A DNA stretch of 64,000 nucleotides from an uncultured Lachnospiraceae bacterium. GTDB lineage: Bacteria; Bacillota; Clostridia; Lachnospirales; Lachnospiraceae. The notes beneath the pieces were generated by a model, which was given only the letters and a program-made list of their open reading frames with translations, was not told where the DNA came from and did not search any database. Shown here piece by piece: positions 16,641 through 25,219 of this stretch. A program made the position numbers and the translations under genes. Within the stretch, counting starts at the first letter, position 1. Each line of letters opens with the position of its first letter. The stretch is from NCBI GenBank assembly GCA_910585715.1, contig CAJUEX010000005.1, positions 1 through 64,000 of the forward strand. Reading direction: 5' to 3'.

Positions 16641-17822
16641 TTATAAAAACAAAACCTGCTCCATCCGGTTATCCTTTGCAAAGGCTTCATAGGCTTCTTT
16701 TGGCTTGTCCTCTGCTTTTTCCATCAATTCTATAAGGCTGCCTGCTTTTCTAAGCTCCTTTGCCTTTAAAATAGCTTCTTTCCGATTGGACTTTTCATAT
16801 ACCATGAGCACGCCTGTATCCTGACAGCAAATTTCAATTTTCTGGCTGGACAGAGCCACCATCAAATCATCTACAATAATCATAAATCCGATTGCAGGGG
16901 CATTTTTTCCGAAATAGGATAACAACTGGTCATAGCGTCCGCCCGTTAAGACGGCATCGCCCACTCCATAGGTATAACCTTTAAAAATCACACCTGTATA
17001 ATAATTATACTTGCTCAACATTCCAAGGTCAAAGGAAACATAGTTTTCCACTCCGTAAAGGCAGAGAATTTCATAAACCTGCTCCAAATGTTCAATTGCT
17101 TTTCTGGAACGCTGGTTTTTCACGGATTCCTTCATATCCTTTAATGCCTCTATGGAACCAAAGGCATCGGATATGGATAAAAGGATGTTGATTTTATCCC
17201 GTTCAATTCCTTTTAATAAAAGCAATTCTTCGGCGCCGAAAAAATTTTTGGTGGAAATAAAATCCCGCAATTCATATTCCGTTTCCTCGTCCAGTCCGGC
17301 TTCCTGGCACAGACCTTTGAAAAATTCCATCTCGCCTATGCTGATTTGGAATTCCTTTAGTCCTGCGCTTAAAAGACATTCCACTGCAAGATTTATCATT
17401 TCTCCATCCGCTTCCGGGGAGCCGTCATTAAACAGCTCCGCCCCCATCTGGGTGGTTTCCTTTAATTTTCCCTGCAGATTGGATGTGTTGGTAAAAGCAT
17501 TTCCGGAGTAGGTGAAACGTACCGGAAGGGTTTCATCCATAAAATATTTTGCTGCGCTTCTTGCCATGGAAGGGGTGAAATCCGGCCGGAGAGCCAGTGT
17601 ATTGCCTTCCTTGTCAAAAAACTTGTATAAATCCTTGCTGGCGGTTGTGCCGATTTCCTTTCCAAATACATCAAAAAATTCAAAGGAAGGGGTTTGAATG
17701 TCTTTATAGCCGAATTCCTTGAATTTATTATGTAAAAGCTCCTGCACTGCCAGCTTTCTTGCGTATTCCAGTCCGTAAATGTCCCTGACGCCTTCAGGTG
17801 TATGTACTAATTTTTTGCTCAT
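16641..17822 (-). CDS. hisZ: ATP phosphoribosyltransferase regulatory subunit
   Basis: A 393-residue paralogue of histidyl-tRNA synthetase. The class II core is visible (PEGVRDIYG, GKEIGTTASKDLYKFFD, LALRPDFTPSMAR), with GGRYDQLLSYFGK in motif 3 position, but no anticodon-binding domain of the usual kind. With short-form HisG it makes the regulated enzyme and senses histidine. It is the first gene after a consensus promoter and a structured leader. Confidence 0.94.
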   Translation of the reverse strand: MSKKLVHTPEGVRDIYGLEYARKLAVQELLHNKFKEFGYKDIQTPSFEFFDVFGKEIGTTASKDLYKFFDKEGNTLALRPDFTPSMARSAAKYFMDETLPVRFTYSGNAFTNTSNLQGKLKETTQMGAELFNDGSPEADGEMINLAVECLLSAGLKEFQISIGEMEFFKGLCQEAGLDEETEYELRDFISTKNFFGAEELLLLKGIERDKINILLSISDAFGSIEALKDMKESVKNQRSRKAIEHLEQVYEILCLYGVENYVSFDLGMLSKYNYYTGVIFKGYTYGVGDAVLTGGRYDQLLSYFGKNAPAIGFMIIVDDLMVALSSQKIEICCQDTGVLMVYEKSNRKEAILKAKELRKAGSLIELMEKAEDKPKEAYEAFAKDNRMEQVLFL

Positions 17823-17924
17823 GGTGTTCCTTTCTGTTAGGGGGTGTGTTTAGTATATTAAAACCGTAAATAGTTTTTTTGAAATAAATTTTGATTTTTC
17901 CACCCGGTACTTTGCCGCTGTGAA

Positions 17925-17950
17925 GTGCTAATTCGGTATCGAATTAGCAC
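17925..17950 (-). promoter_or_regulatory. Palindrome in the hisZ leader (operator or leader hairpin)
   Basis: A 26-nt palindrome: GTGCTAATTCG and its complement CGAATTAGCAC around a 4-nt centre, beginning about 8 nt after the expected transcription start. Flanking it, AATAGTTTTTTG upstream and CAAAAAAACTATT downstream are complementary, so the leader can form a longer stem enclosing the hairpin. It may be a repressor operator or an RNA switch. I see no T-box consensus and no leader peptide with His codons. Confidence 0.6.
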
Positions 17951-17964
17951 AAAAAACTATTGCA

Positions 17965-17993
17965 AGTATACTAAAAGCAGGAGAATTTGTCAA
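17965..17993 (-). promoter_or_regulatory. Sigma-A promoter of the his operon
   Basis: On the minus strand TTGACA (17988-17993), a 17-nt spacer and TATACT (17965-17970). The leader to the hisZ start is about 135 nt. The intergenic stretch 17823-18111 holds this promoter, the palindrome and otherwise AT-rich sequence. Confidence 0.85.
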
Positions 17994-18111
17994 TAATTTG
18001 TTTAGATGTCATTCACATCCTTATTAAAAATTACTTTTTGCCATTTTTTAAACAAAAAATTCATATTGCTAATATACCAGTGCATTAGAATATGATAATA
18101 AATATATTTCA

Positions 18112-18372
18112 CTATGACTCATCCCACAACAATTGCATATCACTACTATACTTATTTTGCTTTTCGATAATATCACAAACTTTATCAAGCTGCTCCTTCG
18201 TTAGATTATTTCTTTGAATGGTAACCATACCATTCCGGTTAATTCCAATGTATTCACCGTATCTTTCATGAAATAAATATTTATATGGACTTTTATCATT
18301 ATTTTTTACAATGTTATCTAAATGCAAGTCAATCAATAATCGTTCATCTGCCCTTTTTTCGTTTTCATTCAT
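18112..18372 (-). CDS. Small hypothetical protein
   Basis: An 86-residue, charged, soluble protein with no motif I know (pieces such as DLHLDNIVKNND and LTKEQLDKVCDIIEKQ suggest helices). Its ATG overlaps the stop of the preceding open frame (ATGA), the mark of translational coupling, so it belongs to the same accessory operon as 18369-19762. The region is more AT-rich than the his operon, suggesting acquired DNA. Confidence 0.55.
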   Translation of the reverse strand: MNENEKRADERLLIDLHLDNIVKNNDKSPYKYLFHERYGEYIGINRNGMVTIQRNNLTKEQLDKVCDIIEKQNKYSSDMQLLWDES

Positions 18373-18644
18373 AAGTATGATATGAACTCTTCTCTGGAAG
18401 TTCCATAATTAATCATTAAAAAGCCAAGATTGACTTCGTTTGCAGTATCTTTGCACTTTTCATTGATTTTTTTTATGTTTTTACCTACCTGCCTTATATT
18501 ACTTTTTAGTCGAATACTTTTATTGCGTATTTCATAAGTGACTATATCATCTGATTGGGAGAAAAAATAATTTTTATAAAATTTTGTTCCATTCTGCATC
18601 CCTATTATATCATATTTATCCGAAAGCTCAGGTGCACATTCCAA
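18369..18644 (-). CDS. Hypothetical protein or 3' part of a broken gene
   Basis: An open frame of about 91 codons from a TTG at 18644, coupled to the next gene by ATGA. The frame stays open further upstream to about 18700, reading FIFTKRRINVEVKALECA, and could be the cytoplasmic continuation of the preceding gene, whose product ends in a hydrophobic segment in another frame. It may thus be the C-terminal part of a frameshifted larger gene. No family recognised. Confidence 0.45.
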   Translation of the reverse strand: MECAPELSDKYDIIGMQNGTKFYKNYFFSQSDDIVTYEIRNKSIRLKSNIRQVGKNIKKINEKCKDTANEVNLGFLMINYGTSREEFISYL

Positions 18645-18654
18645 TGCCTTTACT

Positions 18655-19762
18655 TCAACATTTATTCTTCGTTTGGTAAAGATAAATGAAAATACTTGAA
18701 AATAAGTAAAAGAAAATTACAAATTCACTATAACCTTCATTGAACATTTTCCAACTAAAACATTTGCTTCTATCAGCACAAACCAATTTTCTCTCCGGCA
18801 TATCTTTCATCATCTCTGTATTGTGAAGATATTTTGGAACGATGAAGCTGCAATATGCCAATGAAAAAAATATTGCATCAAAAAATATTGTATTTTGTCT
18901 TAATACATGATTATCTGGATAGTGCATTCTTGTATAATTATCAATTTTTTCATATTCTTTATACAAATTTGCAGCTAATTTCTCCTTTGTCATGGAAAAA
19001 GCAAGGTATAATTGCGGATACTCATTTAACTGCTTAATAATATTGCCTTTAATCAGATTACTTTGCAGTGGTGAAAAACCTTCAGTCTTTGAGTACTGCT
19101 TAGAATAATCTTTAAGTATTAATGCACCAATTCCTTGTATTAACTTTTCCTTACCTGTTTCACACTGATAAACACAGATAGCCTTGCTCTCTTGAAGCCT
19201 CGCTTGTGCAAATGGCGACAGCATTTTTTTCATTTCAGATATATCTGCCAATTTACAATAGCCATTTTTAATCCATGCGCTGAAATTGTTTTTTAAAAGG
19301 TTTGGATAATTTATGTCAATAAAGGCAGAATACTTAAACCCTACAACATTTCTTATATTTATATTAGACTCCAAATCTTCCACATAATTCATGCACTTAA
19401 TAATTTCTTCTAATTTTGAAGGCAAGAGCTCTACCTGAATGTTAGATAGCAGTTTTTTCACTTTAACTAAGTCTTTCTTTTTTAAGCCAAATTCCAGTTC
19501 CACTGTGTTGGGGGTTGTAAGCGCTGCTGAATTATCCTCCTGTTTATCAATCAAAAAACTTATAAATTGCAGTATTTTTCCATCTGCATAATGTAACCCA
19601 AATGCATCTACTTCTTTGCCCCTTTGGTATTTTATACTCTTTTTTGAGAAATTTAAGCTCTTTTGAATCATTAAAGGATATCATAGGCATCCTATCGCAC
19701 AAAGCATCATATAAAAAATGGTTCATTCCATAACTGTTGAAATAATCTTCTGCTATTTTCAT
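18655..19762 (-). pseudogene. Frameshifted gene of unknown function
   Basis: The N-terminal frame starts at ATG 19762 (MKIAEDYFNSYGMNHFLYD) and runs well to ELKFLKK; the continuation SIKYQRGKEVDAFGLHYADG is in the +1 frame. The switch falls at a run of six A (19640-19645, T on the plus strand); five A would restore one protein of about 370 residues ending in a membrane segment. This fits slippage, decay, phase variation or an assembly error. The C-terminal frame contains CADRSKCFSW, but I cannot name a family. Confidence 0.6.
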
Positions 19763-20043
19763 ATTTTTATCATTCCCTTAGCTTCTATAAATAAAAAGTT
19801 TTAGCTGTTACTATAAATTTGACTTTTTAATCCCTCTGTCATTTTTTATAAGAATATATGCAACAATATTTTCCTGCAAACTATTTGGTTTCGATTTAAG
19901 TATATTTCACCTTGCCACGTGTTTCATTTTTATGGTGTTTCTTTGAAGTGATTACATCTAAATTTGTTTTTTCTATTTTTCAATTGCTTTATGTCATTTT
20001 TATTATTTATTTCTAATAACAGGTTCCTATTACTCTATTTTGG

Positions 20044-20072
20044 TTGACATATAATCTTTTTTATATTATTCT
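20044..20072 (+). promoter_or_regulatory. Probable promoter of the toxin-antitoxin unit
   Basis: TTGACA (20044-20049), a 17-nt spacer and TATTCT (20067-20072), about 45 nt before the first gene. The -35 box is consensus; the -10 matches 4 of 6. The 353-nt gap 19763-20115 is otherwise AT-rich sequence with no gene I can support. Confidence 0.5.
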
Positions 20073-20115
20073 AAAATCAGACTAAAATTAGTAAATATCG
20101 AAAGAAGATTTCAAA

Positions 20116-20343
20116 ATGCTTTATGCTTCAAAAGAACAACTGGTTATCGAATTTAAAAAGCTGCTGCTTGATAAACAAATAAGCCAACGTGAAGTAGCGC
20201 AAAGACTGAATATTACGCCTCAGGAATTAACGAAAATCATAAACAAACAAAACTTCAGCTTTGATGATATGGAGAAACTTTTATCAGCTGTAGATTATGG
20301 TATGATCGTACAATTTGTACCTGTTGAAGCAAACATGGAATAG
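20116..20343 (+). CDS. Small XRE-like helix-turn-helix protein
   Basis: A 75-residue DNA-binding protein. The helix-turn-helix is around 20-50: KQISQREVAQRLNITPQELT then KIINKQNFSFDDMEKLL. It heads a three-gene unit with a small acidic antitoxin-like protein and a YafQ-type toxin gene and probably represses it. The Shine-Dalgarno is weak (GAAAGAAG). Confidence 0.75.
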   Translation: MLYASKEQLVIEFKKLLLDKQISQREVAQRLNITPQELTKIINKQNFSFDDMEKLLSAVDYGMIVQFVPVEANME

Positions 20344-20387
20344 CAGTCAGCAACCCACATACAATAAATAAGAAAGGATGTGTTTTT

Positions 20388-20597
20388 ATGAGTAATCGTG
20401 AATTTGCCAAAAATCTCATTGATCAAATACCAGAAAGTAAGCTGTATTATATTATTGCATATCTGCAGGGGGCTGCTGTCCCTGATGAAACACCAAACGC
20501 TGAAACCTTAGAAGCTTTTGCAGAGTTAAGCAACGGAGGCGGTATTTCATACAACGGCACTACAGAAGGACTTTTTGCTGAATTGCTGGAGGATTGA
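20388..20597 (+). CDS. Antitoxin-like protein of a YafQ-type module
   Basis: A 69-residue acidic protein behind AAAGGATG. The N-terminal helix pair (REFAKNLIDQIPESKLYYII) and acidic tail (GLFAELLED) match the small antitoxins coded just before RelE/YafQ-family toxins in Firmicutes. Its stop lies 2 nt before the toxin ATG, and its 3' end carries the toxin's GGAGG site. The partner toxin is broken, so the antitoxin may now be an orphan. Confidence 0.7.
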   Translation: MSNREFAKNLIDQIPESKLYYIIAYLQGAAVPDETPNAETLEAFAELSNGGGISYNGTTEGLFAELLED

Positions 20598-20599
20598 GA

Positions 20600-20872
20600 A
20601 TGCTAAATGTCAGATACTCCACTAAATTCAAAAAGGACTTCAAAGCCTGTGTAAAACGTAATTATAAAATGCTCCTATTACAACAGACAATTGATATTTT
20701 ACGAATTCCGGATAAACTTCCAGTCAAAAATAAGGATCATTCGCTTAGCGGTAATTATTCCGGTTATCGTGAATGACATATAGAACCGGACTGGTTGCTA
20801 ATATATAGGCACGAAGGTAATGAGCTTTTACTTTATCGTACCGGTACCCATTCTGATTTGTTCGGATTATAA
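20600..20872 (+). pseudogene. YafQ-type mRNA interferase toxin with a premature stop
   Basis: The full frame would code about 90 residues, the usual YafQ length. It matches the family: KDFKACVKRNYKM, DHSLSGNYSGYRE, then after an in-frame TGA (20774-20776) HIEPDWLLIY and RTGTHSDLFG. Family members have Cys or Ala at the stop position, so TGC to TGA is the simplest change. All catalytic residues (the His/Asp of HIEPDW and the later His) lie beyond the stop, so the toxin should be dead. Start ATG 20600 has GGAGG upstream. Confidence 0.8.
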
Positions 20873-20932
20873 ACATACCCGGGCTAAGCATCTGGGTATT
20901 ATTAAGCAAATTACTAATCATCTGTCCTTAAC

Positions 20933-21472
20933 TCACTCACTATCCCGCATCTTCAAATCCATCTGTAGCGCATCCAAATAAGGCACAAATAACCCCTGCT
21001 TTGGCACAATCTTATACTGCAAATCAAGCTCCTCAAACCGAAAGCTTTTCCTTCCCCCGTTTTTCGCCCTGTCCCAAAACACCTTTAAATTCCGAAAAGG
21101 CATATAATATAGAAAATCCTTATGAGTATAATGAATAATAAAGAAAGAAACTCCCTGCTGCTTTTCAAAATCCTCCATAAAAGCAATCTGATGCTCATGG
21201 ATATTTTGCAGGGAAAAGGTATCGCTGGCACATTCCTTTGCGTCAAAGCATACAGGAATCCCCTGAACCGCCCCGATATAATCTACCGTACTCTTTTGGT
21301 CAAAATAAGCAAGCGTAATATGCCTTTGCTCCTTATCAATCTTAATAGGCGTAATGGGCGTAGGCACCTTTTGAATCAGCCCAAGCCCGCTTTCCCTGTA
21401 TTTTTCATTTGTCCGGTTAATCAGGTCTTCCAAAGCAGAACCTCTTAACCCTCTTGAATTCCATGTTGCCAT
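20933..21472 (-). CDS. recU: Holliday junction resolvase RecU
   Basis: A 179-residue nuclease of the RecU family, which cuts four-way junctions in Firmicutes together with RuvAB. Typical features are the N-terminal NSRGLRGSALEDLINRTN, the metal-binding Asp of STVDYIGAVQGIPVCFDAKE with the downstream E-x-K-like site, and FIIHYTHKDFLYYMPF. Full length. AGAGG precedes the start. Confidence 0.92.
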   Translation of the reverse strand: MATWNSRGLRGSALEDLINRTNEKYRESGLGLIQKVPTPITPIKIDKEQRHITLAYFDQKSTVDYIGAVQGIPVCFDAKECASDTFSLQNIHEHQIAFMEDFEKQQGVSFFIIHYTHKDFLYYMPFRNLKVFWDRAKNGGRKSFRFEELDLQYKIVPKQGLFVPYLDALQMDLKMRDSE

Positions 21473-21475
21473 TTG

Positions 21476-21670
21476 CTAACCTCTTGTTTCTGGTGTACGG
21501 TTTCCCGTCAGTGCAGTAACCTGTTTATTTTGTATTGTCACTATTTCAATCTCGCTGGGTAACAGTGTTGTTTCTGCGATGAAATAGTACAAAAACCGTC
21601 CGGGCAATACATTATCCTGTATCCACTCGTTTTTTAGTGCATAACTGATTTTGATTGCATTTATACATGG
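21476..21670 (-). other. Possible short open frame just before recU
   Basis: On the minus strand an open frame with no clear ATG runs through the gap between the histidine kinase stop and recU and ends with TAG at 21476-21478, three bases before the recU ATG. It reads protein-like in the last 60 codons (ALKNEWIQDNVLPGRFLYY, then ETTLLPSEIEIVTI). It may be a gene fragment or a small gene with an unusual start. I do not recognise it. Confidence 0.25.
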
Positions 21671-22956
21671 AAAATCATCTGAATGGTATACTCCTGATTT
21701 TGGGTTGTAATAAAATAGTCCCCGCCATATTTTTCAAGAATATCATGCACATTCTGCAGTCCGATACCATGATTTTCCTTTTCTGATTTTGTGGTTAGAA
21801 TCCGGTTGTTTTCCCTCTGAAGGCTTCCGTCCATTGGATTGCTGATTTCCAGATAAAATAACCGTTCTGTTTTCTTTGCCGCCAGCAAAATATAATGGGG
21901 AGCGTTTACCTTTACATTTGACTCAATTGCATTATCTATCAGATTAGAAAAAAGGATACAGCCATCCACATATTTCATAAAATTAAATTCTGATAATACC
22001 CCTTTGCATTGAAGGGTAATTTCGTTCTCCTCTAACAGCTCCATTTTCGTGCTTAAAACCATGTCTAACAGTTCGTTTCCTGTGGCTATCTTATGAACTG
22101 ATTTGGGTGTGGCGGCTGTCAGCTCCTTAAAATAGCCCTCAGCCTTCTCATATTCTTCTTTTTCCAACATCTCCTGCAATAATAGCATATGATTCTTCCA
22201 GTCATGGCGGAATTTGATGGTATCTTCCTGCTGTTTTTTATAGCTCTTAAAAAAGGAATATTCGGCCTCGAACTCCTTTTTATAATTTTCTGAAAGCTGT
22301 CGGTAATATGCTGCCATTTTCCTATGGGCAATGGCATAAACCACCGCCACATTCAATATAATCATAAAACAAATCCAAACTACCTTATAAACATCATCAT
22401 GTATCATACCTTCAAACCACTCAAGTCCCTTTATAATAGCGGGACTAAAAAAACAGAACAGAGAAACTACAAAACCCTCTCCAATTGTCAACTGTATGGA
22501 TTTCACTTTTGCCGCCTTTGTTCTGCTAAGCCACATCAAAATAACAAATAATAACAGGTCTGATATGAACATTGTCAATGTGTACTTATCTACACCAAAA
22601 TAGTATTGATTCAGCCCCACAATTCTTTCAATCAACTCAAGAACTAATCCAAACTCCGCATATACAAGCAATGCAGGGATTGTCAGCAACAGTGTTTTAA
22701 TACGATTCTTTTTTGTTAGAATAAAAGTCACCAGCACATTATATGCAAACATAATCATAACCGCTGTCAATTGCTGCTTTTGAAAAAAATACATAAGAAT
22801 AGACTCTGCAAAAATAAATACTCCTGACGCTACAGTTAAATTACGCAACGTCAATTTCATATCACAGCCAAACAGCAGGCTCAGAATGAACCATATGTCC
22901 AACATGGCAAACAGGTTCGCAAAAAGAGAGATTATTGTTATTACTTGCTCCGTCAT
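21661..22956 (-). CDS. GHKL sensor histidine kinase, AgrC/ComD-like
   Basis: A 431-residue membrane sensor. About six hydrophobic helices fill residues 1-210, followed by a coiled linker, the phospho-acceptor region FRHDWKNHMLLLQEML (His near 251), an N-box LIDNAIESN and a G-box NHGIGLQNV. This is the HPK10 layout used for peptide quorum sensing (AgrC) or bacteriocin induction. Its start overlaps the response regulator stop by 4 nt. No AgrB/AgrD pair lies beside it, so the signal is unknown. Confidence 0.9.
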   Translation of the reverse strand: MTEQVITIISLFANLFAMLDIWFILSLLFGCDMKLTLRNLTVASGVFIFAESILMYFFQKQQLTAVMIMFAYNVLVTFILTKKNRIKTLLLTIPALLVYAEFGLVLELIERIVGLNQYYFGVDKYTLTMFISDLLLFVILMWLSRTKAAKVKSIQLTIGEGFVVSLFCFFSPAIIKGLEWFEGMIHDDVYKVVWICFMIILNVAVVYAIAHRKMAAYYRQLSENYKKEFEAEYSFFKSYKKQQEDTIKFRHDWKNHMLLLQEMLEKEEYEKAEGYFKELTAATPKSVHKIATGNELLDMVLSTKMELLEENEITLQCKGVLSEFNFMKYVDGCILFSNLIDNAIESNVKVNAPHYILLAAKKTERLFYLEISNPMDGSLQRENNRILTTKSEKENHGIGLQNVHDILEKYGGDYFITTQNQEYTIQMIFHV

Positions 22957-23699
22957 ATCAAGTCCTCTCTCAAAAAGTGGAACAATTGCTGCCGATATTC
23001 TGACATACGTTTTTTGCTGATTGGCAAATTTCCTCCCTGTGACAGAACAATCTTTCCGTTTTGGGTTTCCTTATGATGATACAGGTTTACAAGGTATTTC
23101 CGATGAATGCGATAAAAACCATATTCCTTCAACTGTTCCTCATACTTTTTCAAGCTATAGTCACTGATATAATGATTTGACCTTGTATGCAATACCGCGT
23201 ATTTATCTTCTGCACTAATATATACTAATTCCTGCAATGGCAGTATCATTTCTCCATCTCTGGTTTTGACGATTATTTTTTTCTTTTTTGAGTATTCTCT
23301 CTGTATATCCACCAGTAAATTGCGCATTATCTGGTATGATAACGGTTTTAACAAATATCGAAAAGCATCTGCTTCATATCCTTTTACTGCATACTCAATA
23401 TAAGAGGTAATAAAAACCAAAAATACATCCGTATTCATCTTCCTGATTTGTTTGGCCAATGTAATACCGTCCATCCCGGGTAATTCAATATCCAATAAAA
23501 CTAAATGTGGAAACGTGGTATTTTCCTGCTGTAAATATTCTAAACATTCCAACAGTTCCTTTGCAGATTGAAAAGCCGTTACCTTTAACGAATATTCTTT
23601 TGCTAATAACGAACAAATTTCTAATATTTTTTTGCTGTGTTCTTTTATATCCTCGCATATATAGATTGCAAATTGCTGTGACAAATCTGTATGTTTCAT
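22953..23699 (-). CDS. LytTR-family response regulator, AgrA-like
   Basis: A 248-residue regulator: receiver domain 10-130 with phospho-acceptor Asp in LVLLDIELPGMDG and the conserved Lys in YLLKPL, then a LytTR DNA-binding domain (about 145-245; VYISAEDKYAVLHTRS, FYRIHRKYLVNL). LytTR regulators bind pairs of direct repeats upstream of target promoters. AGGAG precedes the start. A likely target nearby is not evident; the BspA-like gene just upstream is one candidate. Confidence 0.92.
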   Translation of the reverse strand: MKHTDLSQQFAIYICEDIKEHSKKILEICSLLAKEYSLKVTAFQSAKELLECLEYLQQENTTFPHLVLLDIELPGMDGITLAKQIRKMNTDVFLVFITSYIEYAVKGYEADAFRYLLKPLSYQIMRNLLVDIQREYSKKKKIIVKTRDGEMILPLQELVYISAEDKYAVLHTRSNHYISDYSLKKYEEQLKEYGFYRIHRKYLVNLYHHKETQNGKIVLSQGGNLPISKKRMSEYRQQLFHFLREDLI

Positions 23700-23903
23700 C
23701 TATAAAGCTCCTAAGTTTATAATTAATATACCATGTTTGCCGGATAATATTTTAACAGATATCCTATCCTTTTTCTATATTTCAGATAAAATAAATTATT
23801 TTCCTGACAAAAAGGTGCCGCTCCAAAACCTGTATTTTGGGGATTGAAGCAGCAGTCTCTCTTTAAATCTCCGATTTGTTCTTACTTGGGAAATTTATAA
23901 TAT

Positions 23904-25046
23904 TTACTTTTTCACCTTCATAGTCTTTTTTAAAAATCCAGTTTTTGCTGTCAGCATTTTCTTATATGCTTTATACTTACTATTTGGAACCTTAAAAACA
24001 GCTTTCTTATTGATTCCCTTAAACGCATCCTTACCGATAGAAGTAAGATACTTTGACTGAATCGTAACCTTCCTTACCTTGCTTTTTTTGTAGAATGCCT
24101 TGCTGTTAATTTTAACAACCTTGTAGCTTTCTCCCTGAATGATAACCTTCTGCGGAATGGTAACAGAGGATTTTGCGTTCACCATTCCTGTTACCATTAC
24201 AGTTCCTGTTCCGTCAAATCCCTCTTTCACCAGCTTATACTTTAAATTATTGGACTTGTAGGTAATGCCCTTTTTAGCACCTTCACTAATACCGGTTACA
24301 TTCACATATACATAGTAATCAATTTCTTTATTAAATCCTACTGAACTTTCACTTTTTAAATGTACGGTATACCATCCATTCTTGTCAACTGTAAAGGAAT
24401 TGGTTTGATCAAGTCTCTTTGAACTGTATGGCATATTTATACTTGTCCGTTTTCCTTCACACCACTCTGCTTCTCTAAGCTCTGTTGCAAATTTCTGGGT
24501 TACTGTTATTGTCATTTTCTTTCTGTCTGCACTGGCTGTCTGGTGCACTTCAACTGCTTTCTCCTCCGGCACTGCTCCAATCATAATTTTGGTAGAATGT
24601 TTGGAAGTGCCGCTCATATATAACTTACTGCCGCATTGAACATAATAGGTACCTGATTTCAGGAGAAGATAGTCATCACCGTTACCATGTCTTATATCAT
24701 TATCCGTTATTGGAACTGCCATGGTTTGGTTTCCGTATAATCTGAAATAATTATCCGCCCCAAAGCCACTTTCATTTTCCGTTGCCATTTTAATACGGAC
24801 AATGGAATCCTTTGGCAAAAAAAACTTTGCATAATGGCATTGTTCTGTTACACCTGCATCTACGTTTAAATCCCAATCAAGCTTCCATGACAGGCCGACT
24901 TTCGTGTCATAATCCCTCATATCATCCACAACATATACCGGAATGTCTTTAAATACTGCAGCCTCTGCTTTCATTGGCCGCAACATTGCAACACATAACA
25001 GCACAAACATAACTGTTACAAAATACTTTCTCAATCGTTTTTTCAT
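23904..25046 (-). CDS. Secreted BspA-like leucine-rich repeat protein
   Basis: A 380-residue exported protein. The signal peptide is clear (KKRLRKYF, hydrophobic core, AEAA). The middle part (about 35-250) looks like an extracellular beta domain, and residues 265-360 hold BspA/LRR_5-type repeats (VVKINSKAFYKKSKVRKVTI, LTSIGKDAFKGI). It ends in a basic Lys-rich tail (KKTMKVKK) with no LPXTG motif, so attachment may be by charge or it is released. Confidence 0.75.
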   Translation of the reverse strand: MKKRLRKYFVTVMFVLLCVAMLRPMKAEAAVFKDIPVYVVDDMRDYDTKVGLSWKLDWDLNVDAGVTEQCHYAKFFLPKDSIVRIKMATENESGFGADNYFRLYGNQTMAVPITDNDIRHGNGDDYLLLKSGTYYVQCGSKLYMSGTSKHSTKIMIGAVPEEKAVEVHQTASADRKKMTITVTQKFATELREAEWCEGKRTSINMPYSSKRLDQTNSFTVDKNGWYTVHLKSESSVGFNKEIDYYVYVNVTGISEGAKKGITYKSNNLKYKLVKEGFDGTGTVMVTGMVNAKSSVTIPQKVIIQGESYKVVKINSKAFYKKSKVRKVTIQSKYLTSIGKDAFKGINKKAVFKVPNSKYKAYKKMLTAKTGFLKKTMKVKK

Positions 25047-25219
25047 ACTTTTTTCCTCCGTGTCTTGTAAATTATTTCACACTATTTATACAATGATTAC
25101 AAGATTTAGAGTATCATATTGTACGCACATTATGTTTTCTTTTCCGACAAAGACCGGCATTTTGGCGATAAGGAACCCTCTTGAATTCCATATGATTATT
25201 CTTTTCTAAAAAGCGCTCT

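Noticed and set aside
17823..17964. T-box riboswitch in the hisZ leader
   Set aside because: The T-box sequence (AGGGTGGNACCGCG) and a specifier loop are missing; only a TACCGGGTGG stretch was found by chance.
19640..19645. Programmed ribosomal frameshift at the A run
   Set aside because: No stimulating Shine-Dalgarno or pseudoknot is evident and the gene lies in decaying DNA; mutation is more likely, though not excluded.
20774..20776. TGA in the toxin gene as a selenocysteine codon
   Set aside because: The Cys at this place is not catalytic in YafQ toxins and I see no SECIS-like hairpin placed after it; a nonsense mutation is simpler.
23720..23903. CCAAAA / TTTTGG hairpin after the BspA-like gene as a terminator
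   Set aside because: Short stem and no adequate T-run; left unassigned.
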